A stretch of DNA of 64,000 nt from Microstegium vimineum (GCA_022036555.1 CM039133.1:1677184-1741183); one strand, 5' to 3'. Counted from the first letter of the stretch, positions 47,146 through 58,548 are shown. The notes: generated by a model from the letters alone, not told the origin. Numbers and translations are program-made.

Positions 47146-47760
47146 TACAAGCTTATACTGGTCTGGTACAATTTTGTGCTTGAATTTTCAAGGAACTCCT
47201 ATTCACCCACCTCAAAGTGACATCTTGGGTCCTTCAATATGTTTTTTAAGATTAGCTCCTTGCGTCCATTCCTTAAAACGATTAATCATCTTCTTTGAAC
47301 TAAGCTTAGATTCAACTTGTCATAAAAAGTATTCTTATTAATTCCATAAATTCAATAGTAAATAAACCATTTAGTAAACAAAATATTCATTATTCTATTA
47401 TCAAAGATGACCATTTTTTATTTGAAGTATTTTTTGCAATAGGCATGCCTCCTTTCAATTTATCTTGGGCCTGCTTACGCACAAGTTGCCTTTGACACCC
47501 TTGTGTGTAGGCCCATCGCATCAACCTCCTATATAAAAAAATATTTATATGCTAATTTTGTTTTTATTCTATAGGTATAAATGACATGCATGTTTCCTCA
47601 ATGACATTCTTATTAAGCTGGAACCTTTTTCTCTAGGAGACTTTTTTCTACTGACATCAACTTTTTTGTTACCCTAAAAAGTTTACTACCCATAAAAAAG
47701 GTAGAGTGACTTAAACATAAGCAAAATCAAAGTCACTTTAAATGCAGAAAAATGTTTATG

Positions 47761-47799
<39 letters not shown>

Positions 47800-48145
47800 A
47801 GAAATTTACAAATTTTTTTGGTAAGTTCAATTTAACATGGAATCTATTTTAGCGAACAAGTCATGACTAAAGTACATTTTAGGATATAATTAATACAGAG
47901 TACTCCTATGATCCAATCTTTTGCACTCAGCTCACTCCTACAATGTAACTTACACATGGACATGGGTGTGTGCATAGATCCCCTGATGAAGTGATGATGA
48001 CAAGTGTTACTAAATTATTACGTATACAAGCACCCTCTTTGCAGCTGCACACATGTGCATGACTGCATATATAATTAAAAATGGCAAGTGTCTACGTACT
48101 ATAGTATATACAAATATCTTGACATATATATGTGTGATTGATAAA

Positions 48146-48542
48146 TAAAAAAACTATCTTGTGGGTGCCTAACAAATATCTGAAGACGTACGCCTTTTCA
48201 TCCTCACGGCAGTACCTGAATATGGCAAGGTCAACGATCCTCTCGATTGCACCTGCTTCTTCTTCGTTGTGATGTGAGTTGTGACACAGCACACTGGCAT
48301 TTTTGCACGTCAGCCCTTCATATGGCACGTATTTGCACAAACACCACCACCATCTAGTGGGTGCAAACATATCCAATTTAGATTAGATACGGTTACAAGT
48401 AGAGAACCCGTTTTCAAATCCGTATTCCAATACGGATGGTGTCAAGTATCTACGACAGATATGAATGACGTCGACATTATATGTGTACTCCCTCCTACTG
48501 TAAATAAATACAAAGGACCCAACAGATAAAATCACCCGCATG
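48146..48542 (-). repeat. Dispersed duplicate segment, copy 1
   Basis: Closely similar to 60,090-60,424 (about 80-85% by eye) across CTATCTTGTGGGTGCCTAACAAATAT, the AAGGTCAACGATCCTCTCGATT core and CCGTATTCCAATACGGATGG. On the - strand it has an open frame of 94 codons (48,092-48,376). Its core (SVLCHNSH, IERIVDL, IFRY, LLGTHKI) is also open in the second copy. Function not recognised; it could be a captured exon or part of an unrecognised element. Confidence 0.7.
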
Positions 48543-49677
48543 ATACAGTGTCTAATATGCGAAAGCATGGTAACTACTCAGTCAAGTCGGCCTATCGAAA
48601 GCTGTATGCGATGAACGGCCGAGGAGAAGAGGAGTTGGCGAGCGGCTCGGATGATGAGTCCTGGAAGAAGATTTGGAGCTTACAGGTACCTCCAAAAGTT
48701 AAGGTTTTCTGGTGGAGAGTTCTACACGAATTTCTTCCAGCAAGGGATATTCTACATCGGAGACATATTGAGCCAATAGCTTACTGTGACTCATGTGGTG
48801 CTGAAAGGGAATCAATCAAGCACATTCTTACTGAGTGCACGGTGGCAAAGATGTTTTGGCAAAGGGTGAAATCAATTACAGGGGTGAAGTTGATGAGTCT
48901 CCATCCGTGTTCCTGGGCAAGCGACCTGTTGATGGATGATCTGTGCAATGATAAGACCCGGGCTATTTTCATAATCGGCATGTATTCACTCTGGATGCAA
49001 CGGAATCAACGCAGACATGGCGACGCTCACAAACCTTTCAGCTTGGCAGTTCGGTGGTCGCTTGACACATCCCAGGATTTATGGAATATGAACAAGTTGA
49101 TCAAACCGGGGTCCAGGAGAGAAAGGTTGAGCAGCGGTGGCAGACGCCGCCAACAGGATGGCTCAAATGTAATACATATGGTGCTTTTTACCCAATCCAT
49201 GGGCAAGGTGCATCCGGGGTAGTTCTTCGTAACGATGCAGGTCTTTTTGTTGGAGGACAGGCGAAGTGGTACCCTCATGGCCTTGATGCATTGACCCTGG
49301 AAGCCCTGGCCTGCCGGGATGGTGCTGTTCTAGCGTGGGGAAAGGGGGGGGGGGGTGCAAAAACTCATTCTGGAAACTGATAGCCAGGAGTTTGTGAAGC
49401 TTTGGAGGGATGGCACCAATCAACTTTCAAGGATTGCACCCATCATCAGGGAAATTCGGGACATTAGCTCTGTTTTCACTGATTTTCTTGTGAGTTTCAA
49501 AAGTCGTTCTTGTAACCGAGTAGCTCATGAACTAGCTAAGCAAGTTTCAGGTGATAATAGGCTGGGCGAGTGGCAGCTAGCCCCAACCTGTGTAGAGCAC
49601 CTGTTAGCTTCAGATTGTAATCCCGATTGATCGATGAATGAAATGATAAGTCACAAAAAAAATACAGTGTCTAATAT
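48543..49677 (+). mobile_element. 5'-truncated LINE with RNase H domain and perfect target-site duplication
   Basis: Flanked by the 16-bp direct repeat ATACAGTGTCTAATAT at 48,543-48,558 and 49,662-49,677; an A run precedes the right copy (49,654-49,662). The body encodes zf-RVT (VKVFWWRVLHEFLPARDIL; CDSCGAERESIKHILTEC, about 48,786-48,840) and then an RNase H-like domain (GWLKCNTYGA..., ILETDS, ELAKQVSGD) ending at TGA 49,628. Two frameshifts occur: one near 49,085-49,110 and one at a run of 12 G (49,344-49,355). Typical of target-primed reverse transcription that stopped early. It sits inside an older LINE relic. Confidence 0.95.
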
Positions 49678-50547
49678 TATGAGATCAACACCTTTGAACA
49701 TTTATTTTCGGAGAGCTCTAGTAGGGGATAAACTTGATGAATGGGAAGAGCTAGTAGCTAAGATCACTCATGTTAATTTGACTGAAGAGAGTGATGTGTT
49801 TATTTAGAGGTTACATAGCAGTGGTCATTTTACAGTTCACTCTATGTATCTTCACATGATAAATCAGAATACACCCTTCCGCCATAAATTGATTTGGAAG
49901 TTAAAAATTCCTCTAAAAATTAAAATTTTCCTTTGGTACCTCCAGAAGGAGGTAATTTTAACAAAGGACAACCTTATTAAGAGGAATTGGAAAGACAGTC
50001 AAAAATATTGTTTTTGTAATTGTAATGAAACTATTAAACATCTTTTCTTTGATTGTTATCATGCAAAGACAATATGGAGGACTGTCTATATAGCTACCGG
50101 GTTAACCCCTCCTAGCTCTGTATCCCACATGTTAGGGAGTTGGCTATCAAATTTTGAATTAAAAGAGAATAAATATATTCTAGTTGGGGTAGCTGCTTTA
50201 TGTTGGGCAATTTAGAGATGTCGCAATGATCTTATTTTTTAAAATTACAAATATGCATCTTTTATGGAGGCTATTTTCAGGGAACAGGATGCGGTTTTGG
50301 GCACTGCTGGAGCGTGATGATGAAACAAAGGAGTCTTTCCAGTTAGCGAGCAGAAAATTAGAGACCACGGCGCTGGAGCTGTTCGCCTCTCATGGATGGA
50401 AATTTAATAATAGACTTTGTCATATATAATATTTGTGTTTCTTTGTTTCTCTGATACACCAACAATAATGTTGAAACTATGTATTTTTGTAAACGCTGTG
50501 TGCGGTAACGCAGAAGCGGGAAGTATCTTCCATTATCTAAAAAAAAA
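49678..50547 (+). mobile_element. Older LINE 3' remnant (zf-RVT region) hosting the younger LINE
   Basis: Frame containing FTVHSMYLHMINQN, LIWKLKIPLKIKIFLWYL, CFCNCNETIKHLFFDC (about 50,013-50,065) is the zinc-binding C-terminus of a plant LINE. TAG codons at 49,805 (family FI-W-RLHSSG) and about 50,214 (family AI-W-RCRND) stand where tryptophan is expected. The sequence runs to an A run at about 50,538-50,547. Only the last quarter of an ORF2 is present. Confidence 0.8.
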
Positions 50548-51199
50548 GATAAAATAAGGAGTTTATTAACAAAAGATCACCTTAACCCTCATTACTTTGG
50601 ATTGAAGCCTTGAAGGATTAGTTTAGTTATTACTTTCCTTAATTAATGTTATTTTTTCAGTTGACACGAAGTTTCAAAATGAATCTGAATATTTCTTGCC
50701 GAAAAAGACAAAGGAGAGAAAAGGTTGACGATTAAAATGTCTTATATATTTTGCTGAAAAAAATTACTCGTATGTGACCAAATTGGCGGCCTTCACTGCG
50801 GAGGCAGATCCGGTGGATGCACGTTATATTTTATTTTATTTTATTCTGCTCACACGACCTCGATCATCATTTTTTTTCAGAAATACACGGTTCTAGTCAT
50901 ATTATCAAGTTTATGTATAGTATAGTAAATAAATTTAAATAGAGTTGTGCTGTGACTGTCCCCGGCATGAGCTAGCTAGAGACAGAGGGAGAGGGAGCGC
51001 GTTGACCTTAGCCATGTGTGTCTCCCGCACCGCTCCTGCAGTAGAGCACACCAAACAATGCAAGCATCAGGAGGAGTGCTGCTAGCGTGAAATGAGAGAG
51101 CTCGTAGGCGAAGCCAGTACCAGTAGGATTTGAGGTTCCTGCAGCTGCAGGGGAGCGTGTAGGGTGGAGTCATGCCAAGTAGGAAAATATAGCTATCTA
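50548..51199. other. Intergenic; one exon-like frame on the - strand
   Basis: On the - strand, 51,138-51,008 follows a CTGCAG splice-acceptor-like site and reads to a TAA. It includes a hydrophobic helix (FTLAALLLMLALFGVLYC) followed by a short polar tail. It could be a last exon of a membrane protein whose other exons are not visible, or chance. Otherwise AT-rich sequence with nothing recognisable. Confidence 0.35.
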
Positions 51200-51459
51200 C
51201 TCTCTCCGTTTCAAATTATAAGATTTTCCAAGAATTTTGGTGAGTCAAAACATCTCAAGTTTGACTAATAATTATAAATAAAACTATTAAAATTTAAGAT
51301 ATTAAATAGACATACTATAAAAATATAATTGATAACGAATCTAGCTATACTTAGTTGACATCATAAATGTTATTATATTGTCATATAAGTTTGGTTAAAC
51401 TTGAGATAGTTTGACTCTCCAAGATTCTTGGGATGTCTTATAATTTAGAACGAAGGGAG
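51200..51459. mobile_element. Stowaway-type MITE, family A copy 2
   Basis: 260 bp between TA dinucleotides (51,198-51,199 and 51,460-51,461), with inverted ends CTCTCTCCGTTTCAAATTATAAGA and TCTTATAATTTAGAACGAAGGGAG. Same family as 9,257-9,514. Confidence 0.92.
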
Positions 51460-52296
51460 TAGTAAAATAAAAGATTGGGCAAAACTGGGAAAGAAAGGAT
51501 GTTTCTCAAATAATCCATATCTGCATATAGTCTTAGGAGGATGAGAGAGCGACAGGGCGTTTGTGTGGTGTGTGCGCGTGAGTTATCAGCAAGATCACGA
51601 ACCTTCAGCTACAGAGACGGGTTAGTTGCTCTCAATAAGCAAATTAGCAATCATCCATATATATATATAGACAGAGTCAGAGATAAGTATATATATCTCA
51701 TTAATTAACAGCTTGAAAAAGCTATTTCAGCGAGCCCTGAGTCGGTAGCCTCTGGTACAATCCTCATCTGCTTAAGGGAAAAATGGACTTTGCTCAAAAA
51801 AAGAAAAAGAAAAAAATGGACTGGTCTCTTTTTCCTCATCTCTACTCCGTAATTAATAAATAATTTATCTTAGTTTTTTGTCGAAGAATTAAAATAGCTT
51901 TTTTTTTGTTTATGTTAGTTTTCCATTATGAATTAATTAACAGGGTTGATGTCTTGAGGGAGAAAATACATAACAATATATCTATATTTATATCAGTACT
52001 ATCTAATCTATATTAAAATCCATATCTATATATATCTCATAGAGAAAATCCATAACAAATCTATACATAATCCATATCTATATATCTTATAGAGAAATCC
52101 CTCACATGCATCCTCCTCTACCACTCCACCTATAAGTCACTTGTACCTAGATTCCGTTTTAGCTCTCCACATATTATACTAAATCGAGTGTACATTGATT
52201 GTTTGAGGCCCTAAATGAATTCAAATGAAAAATTGTCAACTACAAACTTTCGTAATTTCTCAAGATCTACCACTTTTATTTGGGTAGTTTCTCTAT
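51460..52296. other. AT-rich intergenic, no gene
   Basis: Contains ATATATAT runs near 51,658-51,700 and an imperfect repeat of TCCATATCTATATAT-type sequence at about 52,018 and 52,068. No coding or RNA gene seen. Confidence 0.5.
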
Positions 52297-52836
52297 CACT
52301 ACTACAGAACACACCTTTCGGCGATTTCCAAAATCGGCTTTAACCCCGGTGAAAATTGCGTCCGGGGCTAAAGGGACCTTTAGTCCCGGTTGGTAACACC
52401 AACCGGGACTAAAAGTCCCAACCCAACGACACACTGGTCAGACATTGTCAGGGGGGACTTTTAGCCTCGGTTGGTGTTACCAACCGGGGTTAAACCTTTA
52501 ACCCCGGTTTAAGGCACAAACCGGGGCTAATTTTGGGCCTTTAGTCCCGGCTGGTTGTATGGACTGGGACTAAAGGTCCCCCCTATATTGAACTCTCTTC
52601 CTCTCCTTGTCCGAGCCCGAGAGCTCATTTCTTCCTCTCTATTTAATTTCTTGCTCTTGTTCTTGGTGTGTTCTTCATTGTTCTTCATCTCCCTTCGGCC
52701 ATTGCTTCATTTGATCACTTCTACACCGGTAGCTATTGTAAGAGTTACAAGCAAGTTGGTCACAATGAGCAAGCATACAAGAACAAGAAGGCCAAACAAG
52801 ATGTATCCTCCATGAGAGTTGAAAAGCGATGGAAGG

Positions 52837-52941
52837 ATGTTCAACTCAATCAACCAAGATAACACTCAAGGATTTGATAGTATCACATTTGGTGACAATG
52901 GCAAAGGCAAGGTGAAAGGGCTTGGGAAGATTGCTATGTCG
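52837..52941 (+). pseudogene. Copia protease-region fragment inside the CACTA element
   Basis: Frame from ATG 52,837 reads MFNSIN followed by ITFGDNGKGKVKGLGKIA, which matches the stretch just after the Copia aspartic protease active site in many plant elements. Only about 35 codons remain, without the protease DSG or gag. Confidence 0.6.
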
Positions 52942-53016
52942 AGGCTTTCATAGAGCATACATTAGTATTTGTATGACTCAGAAATGACACATGATGGTGT
53001 TCCATCTTGAACTATA

Positions 53017-53277
53017 TTGAAGTCGGGTTTCATGTCACACTATATTTGTTGGACCAAGCATGGAGAAACCGGAATTATGATGGAAGACGAAGAAGAGCAA
53101 TTGGACCCTGACGACATTATTGCTCAATATGGTGACTTCAATGATACTGCAATGGTGGAAACAAAAGAAGAAGAGGCAGGGGCAGGGACAGAGGACACAC
53201 TCTCTCAAGATGATGGTCAAATAAGTTTGTCAGTGAAAAAGTTTAGTTCTAAAATGAATAATCTTGATGAGTTATAA
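53017..53277 (+). pseudogene. CACTA transposase-associated domain remnant
   Basis: The frame opens upstream as LKSGFM and continues YICWTKHGETGIMMEDEEEQ, the G-F-M-x-x-Y-x-x-W-T-K-H-G-E signature of the domain before TNP2 transposase. An acidic linker (GDFNDTAM) follows and the frame stops at 53,275-53,277. The conserved Cys-rich start and the transposase core are lost. Confidence 0.75.
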
Positions 53278-53705
53278 AACCTTTGTATTCAAAAGTTTTT
53301 CATATATATAGGGTCATTTAGTGTCTCATTAACAATTTTCTATTTAAGGGTACACTTAAAGGTCGCATAATTGGACAATGAATGAATAGTTTAACCTTTG
53401 TAACCAAGCATTTTATTTTTTTAATTGAACAATATACTTTTGCATTTATATGGTTAGTTACATTTATATTTGATATTATAAAAAAAGTAAAAGATTTTAT
53501 GTTATACATTTTTCTAGTGTATAATAAAGCAAAAGGAAATTTAATGGTTATTTTTAAAAAAAATTGGTGGCATGTAGATCTTCATTAGCCCCCTGGAAAA
53601 GGAAATTTCGTTTGGCGCCTAAATAGACCTTTAGCCCCCTGAAAATTTCATTTGGCGCCTAAACAGGCCTTTAGCCCCGGTTGGTAATACCGACCGAGGC
53701 TAAAG

Positions 53706-54180
53706 GTGGCCTTCCTATATAAGTCGCGGCCGATCTCCTGTCTTCCTCCTCCCCTCTGTCTTAGATCTCGCGCGCGGCCGGCCTTCTTCCTCGACGCAGC
53801 ACAACCGTCGCCACGCCGTCGGACGAGCCTGCCACCGTCCGAGCGCCGTTGGAGGAGCCCGCCACCATCCGAGCCACGTCGTCGGAGGAGCTCGCCGTCC
53901 GAGAGCCGCCGCCACCGCACACCTACTGCGCCGCCGCCGCGTGCACCGCCGCCGTCTACCTCTCCGCCGCCGCTGCGCCTCCACCTCGCGGGCCCGCCGT
54001 CCGAGAGAGCTAGGCCGGGCCGGTCGATCAGCAGCCACCAGAGAGAGATCGAGAGATAAGAGAAGAAAAGGAGAGAGAAGAAAAGGAGAGAGAAGAAGAA
54101 AAAAGAAGAAGAATAGAAGAGAAAGAAGAGGAAAAAGGAGAGGAAAAAAGGAGGGGGGAAGAAGGAGAGGAGAAAAGGTG
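53706..54180. other. GC-rich block followed by polypurine tract inside the CACTA
   Basis: 53,720-54,020 is about 70% G+C and encodes only Pro/Arg/Ser-rich low-complexity peptides in several frames. 54,048-54,180 is almost pure A/G on the + strand. I see no convincing gene. Confidence 0.55.
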
Positions 54181-54473
54181 TTTACAAAAGAAATATAAAA
54201 ATTGACTCAACTATATTTATGTTGCTTTTTTCACAAATTAATCTAACATTTGTCTAAATGATTTTGTAGGGCTAAAGGTGTGTAAAGGAGAAAGAAGAAG
54301 GAGAAAGAAGGAAGAAGTAATATATTCTAGTTTTATTAAATTGATTTAGGAAATTTATTTATGTTGGTAATATATTCTAGTTTTATGAAATTGATTGATG
54401 TTAGTAATATAATTTAGTTTTAGGAAATTGATTTAGTTTTAGTAATGTATTATGTGTATGACATTCATGCTTT

Positions 54474-54475
<2 letters not shown>

Positions 54476-54511
<36 letters not shown>

Positions 54512-54572
54512 ATTTGTTAGAGAAATATAGACCTTCCATTATAGACCTTCCATTATTTCTATATATGATTTG

Positions 54573-54605
<33 letters not shown>

Positions 54606-54712
54606 GCTTCCATTATTGCTATATAGATAAATTTGATATATATATATATGTGGATTTGTTAGAGAAATATAGACATTCCATTATAGACCTTCCATTATTT
54701 CTATATATGATT

Positions 54713-54770
<58 letters not shown>

Positions 54771-54800
54771 CTTCCATTATTGCTATATAGATAAAGAGAT
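54476..54800. repeat. (TA)n microsatellites within a duplicated segment of about 140 bp
   Basis: (TA)n tracts occur at about 54,477-54,509, 54,572-54,597, 54,639-54,650 and 54,716-54,765. They are embedded in two copies of GGATTTGTTAGAGAAATATAGAC...CTTCCATTATTGCTATATAGATAAA (54,510-54,635 and 54,652-54,794). Confidence 0.85.
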
Positions 54801-54860
54801 AGATGGATACTGAAATATATATGAAATATAATCTGAGTATATGTGATTTAATATATAGAT

Positions 54861-55745
54861 GGCTGGACGTCGTTATCTCCCACCACCGGAAGAAATTGGT
54901 TGGAATGGTTATTGTACTTGGATGGGTTTCGATCCAGTATTTCCGATAGTACCGCAGAATCAATATATGTTTCATATGTATGACTAGATCATTCAAGTTA
55001 ATTAACATGTTTTATATATAATGTAGATGATTAATCTAGTTGTTTGGCTTAAATCAACACTCACTCGCCTATTTTGGGGTTGACGATTAATTATGTAAAC
55101 AATGGTCCAGAACTCCAATGTTGTATTTCATTTTCAATTGCCGTTAGGATGGGTCATGGTCATGGTCGTGGTCGTGGTAGTGGTCGTGGCCGTGGTGGTG
55201 TTGGCGGGCGCAATGTGTTACAAATCTCAGAGGTGGGAATACAGACAAGCCAGCGGGGTGTTGCTATTAAGTATGCCGTTTATGCTTGTGCTGTCACACT
55301 CTCAAGAAATGAGATCACACTTCCTACTTTGTCTTCAGTGAAGATTGAAGCTATTAATCGCAACATGTATCCTGATATTCGGGGTTTATGTGCACGAATG
55401 GCTCAGAACTCGCTAAAGATAAGTTTAAGACTGATAACTTATACCTAGATTTGTTGTTATATGTTGTCAATATTGCTCTCATAATTAACTCTATACTTAT
55501 AGATAGAGGAGTATGACATGACCTACGCAGGGTGTAGTTTTGAAGCCATTCTGAGCCAAGTAATGGATACATTGGGTTATGACTGGCAATATGCTGATGA
55601 AGAGCCAACACTAACTACTGCAAGCTTTCAAGCAAAGTTGGTTGCGACTAAGAAGGGAGACCCTCCAACTACTCGACCACCGTTAAACGTAGTTAGTACA
55701 CCATGTGCTCGTAAGTGTGAAGCAACAATTGTTTTTCATCGATGA
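54861..55745 (+). pseudogene. CACTA accessory open region of unknown function
   Basis: Three successive open stretches: ATG 54,861 (MAGRRYLPPPEEIGWNGYCT...), 55,150-55,448 (a GHGRGRGSGRGRGG arginine-glycine run, then ISEVGIQ, KYAVYACAVTLSRNEI) and 55,500-55,745 (YAGCSFEAILSQVMDTLGYDW). The gaps could be introns or decay. CACTA elements often carry a second, non-transposase protein that binds subterminal repeats; position here fits, but I do not recognise the sequence. Confidence 0.45.
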
Positions 55746-56324
55746 GATTATTGGTTACAACATAGGTGACTTACACTTCTCTAATTTGGTAGTACTAAAT
55801 CGTTGAACTATTGTAATGTACAATAAATTTAAGACACATCTATGAATTTCTGTAATATAAATGTTGATGGTTTCTGTAATATAATGTTGATGGTTTCTGT
55901 AATATAATGTTGATGGTTACAAGATAGGTGACTTACACTTTTCCGAATTGGTAGTACTAAATCGTTGAACTATTGTATTGTACAATAAGATTGACATTTC
56001 TATGAATTTCGGTAATATTCCGAATTGTGTTTAATGTTTGAAACTAACAAGTGTGTGAATACATGTATTAGCAGCGAATACATATATTAGAAGCGAAGAA
56101 TACACACATTTAAATACCTAATCTAATTGGAAAACCAAAATAAGAAATACCAAAATCAGAAAAAATGGTCTTTAGCCCCGGTTGGTAAGGGTGGCAGCAC
56201 CTTTTAGCCGGGGCTAAAGGGGAGACATTTAGTCCCGAATCCTTAGCCCCGGTTTAGGCATCGGGGCTAAAGGCCCTTACAGACCGGGGCTAAAAAAACC
56301 GCATGTAGAAATCAATTTCTAGTG

Positions 56325-57174
56325 ACGGTTCGGAACCATTTTACTTCTACTGACGCATGATAAGAGAAACCATCTGTACCATTAATGTACCGCTGGCATA
56401 GAGCTCTTTTCAACTTGTGTATACTAGTCTATTGCCCGTGCTAACGCTAGGTGGTGTTTGGGAAAAAGTCATAAAACTAAAATAAATAATAAAATTACAA
56501 AAAAGTCAAATCATAACAAAAACATAAATTCAGAAACTAATGAAACATAAACATGCATTATTGTGTGGTAAAAGATATTGATGGACTTCATAAATAAAAA
56601 ATAAAAAAATGAAAAATGAATGAAACGACAATCTCCTCTCCGCCCCAGCAATCTCCTTCTCGCCCGCCAGGCATTGGCGCGCGCATACGCGGTCGACTAC
56701 GGCCTGGCACGGCCATGCGGCCTTGCCCCAGCGGCGAGGCTCCTCACCAGCCTTGTCGTGTCCGCGCCCTGCCTCTAATGTGGCCTCGCCTTGCGCGATG
56801 GCGGCCGACGTGGCTGGCCTCGACAGCTCCCGCACGCTTGCTCCTTCAGCAGCACGGGATCTCGGAAAGGTTTGATGATTCATTTGTTTAAAAAAAATGG
56901 CTAGTCAACAACCGGTTATTTTAGCCTTTTTAATAACCGGATTCTAGTCATTCACTCACACCGTCCTATATCTATATTTACACCGCTTTATTTGTATATT
57001 TACATAAACTTTTTTAGTGTAATTTATTGGATAGAGTGATGTAATTTAGGTATTTATATGGATCATAGATCTCATAAACATATATGCCAAATTCTTCAAA
57101 AAATATTACAAATTATTTTTATGAAATATAGATATCAGAGAAATATATGTCAAATTGTTCACAAATATCAGATA
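56325..57174. other. Intergenic; possible decayed Helitron 3' end
   Basis: At 56,424-56,450 the sequence CTAGTCTATTGCCCGTGCTAACGC resembles a - strand Helitron terminus, but the second hairpin arm is mutated. 56,640-56,860 is GC-rich with Pro/Arg-rich frames I do not regard as coding. The remainder is AT-rich. Confidence 0.45.
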
Positions 57175-57435
57175 CTACCTCTGTCCTCAAAAGAATGGAA
57201 TTCTCGGCTTTTCGAGAAGTCAATCAGTTTGAACTTTGACTAATTTTAGATAAAAAAATACTAACATCCATGATATAAAATTAGTATCATCAGATTAGTT
57301 ATAGAATATATTTTTATAATAAAATTATTTAGAGACATAAATGCTAATATCATTCAAAATAAAGTTGGTCAAATAAAAGATTCTTTGATCGACACGGTTC
57401 CTATAATTGCTTTTTTTTTTTAGGGACGGAGGTAG
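57175..57435. mobile_element. Stowaway-type MITE, family B
   Basis: 261 bp flanked by TA (57,173-57,174 and 57,436-57,437). Inverted ends are CTACCTCTGTCCTC and GGGACGGAGGTAG. Confidence 0.85.
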
Positions 57436-57437
57436 TA

Positions 57438-58545
57438 CCAGATATACAATTTGCGCTAGCCCCTGCTTGCCATCATGTCCTGCTCCCTTTAGTTGCTTGG
57501 ATTTTCCCTTTAGTAAGAGCAGATGGCAGCGCACGGCCGGGATGGAGTTACGGCATCAGCTTGGAGCAGATGGGAGCGCACGAGATGTAACGGCATCAGG
57601 AGGAGCGGAGTCAAAGGCGGGGCCGGGGTAGCTAGCATAATTAAGATCCACGACAAAGGATCTGGTTATTATAAAAGGCCGAAAAAAAAAACTCAAGCGC
57701 TGGGTGCGTGGGGAATCGAACCGTGGCCAATGAGTGTATGGGCGGGGCCTGAGCGCGGGTGTGGGAGATGAGGAGAATGATACAAAATATCTGGACCGTT
57801 AGATCTGAGTGAGTAAGGCGAGAGAAGACTTAAACTAAATCTGAATCGTTCATTTTAAAGGTGTGATTTTTTTGGGTACACTTTCCGGAAACAAATTGGG
57901 TAGGGAGATCCTCACCACAACACAGTGGAGATGTGTAGCTGATGAGTGGATCATGTGACAAACACGGTGGACATGTGTGTGGTTATAATAACACGATGAC
58001 CCACATGTAAACCAAACAATCCCCACCATGTTCTGGTAGGGATGGTCTTCACCTAACTTTTTTCCCACTTTCGTGGGTGGATGGATGAGAGACTCCTCAG
58101 CGGGAGATTTGTTTTTTGGTGGATCTAGGAAAGAAAAGACGATGAATTAGTAGTTTGGATTAAAGATAAAACATCTTTGTTCCCCTCTCACTCTCCCACA
58201 TCCCTTCGTCCTCACTCCTCTTACGTTCCTTAGTCTGTCATCTCTCACTCATCCTTCTCGATTTTGAGTTTGGAACCGCAAAACAGGCCACATACCAAAT
58301 GTCCACATGTCTTGGTCTAGCCATCCTAAGCCCTTTTGCATCACCGTTTGTGTGGGAATGTGGCTCATCTTTTACCTTTCTTAAACTCACAATAGGTGCA
58401 CACAACAACCACATGTGCAGTTTGGTCCCATTTGTTTATGCTTCTAATCAGATTATAGCATTGAAAAAGTGAGAATTCCACCCAAGGCTTCGGTTATTTA
58501 TGTTTTTCTAACCATCACTTTACAACTTTGAAGAACTAGCACAAC
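57438..58545. other. Intergenic, no gene recognised
   Basis: Moderately AT-rich, with imperfect repeats of GGCATCAG...AGCGCACG type near 57,530-57,600. The CATGTGTAG / CCACATGT words near 57,930-58,020 are partly palindromic. No supported open frame. Confidence 0.5.
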
Positions 58546-58548
58546 TAA

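Larger units (their letters stand above)
45145..48145. other. AT-rich intergenic region with degenerate tandem repeats
   Basis: 45,405-46,060 is an array of very degenerate units of about 25-45 bp built on CYATGTGGCACTTGCCAATAGAACAAA. 47,011-47,145 holds four to five units of about 31 bp (CTTGAATATCCATAAAAGTGTGGATAATC). The stretch 47,160-47,240 (CAAGGAACTCCTATTCACCCACCTC...GGGTCCTTCAA) resembles the end of an LTR. A (TA)n tract lies at about 47,766-47,796. No gene is recognised; open frames are short. Confidence 0.55.
52297..56324 (+). mobile_element. Internally deleted CACTA transposon
   Basis: Starts CACTACTACAGAACAC at 52,297. Subterminal arrays of TTTAGTCCCGGTTGGT / ACCAACCGGGACTAAA, including long palindromes, occur at both ends (52,330-52,580; 53,580-53,710; 56,170-56,295). 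The right end reads TTTCTAGTG at 56,316-56,324, an imperfect inverse of the left end. The flanking triplets TAT and ACG do not match, so the right border is less certain. The interior holds a transposase-associated domain (53,000-53,277), a Copia scrap, purine-rich and (TA)n low complexity, and a second open region at 54,861-55,745. No DDE transposase core is present. Confidence 0.8.

Noticed and set aside
52380..52520. Long perfect hairpins (CCGGTTGGT...ACCAACCGG) considered as a microRNA precursor
   Set aside because: They are the subterminal repeats of the CACTA element and recur at its other end; more likely siRNA source than a miRNA gene.
53706..54059. Pro/Ser/Arg-rich + strand frame inside the second CACTA
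   Set aside because: Low complexity, competing frames on both strands, no conserved motif.
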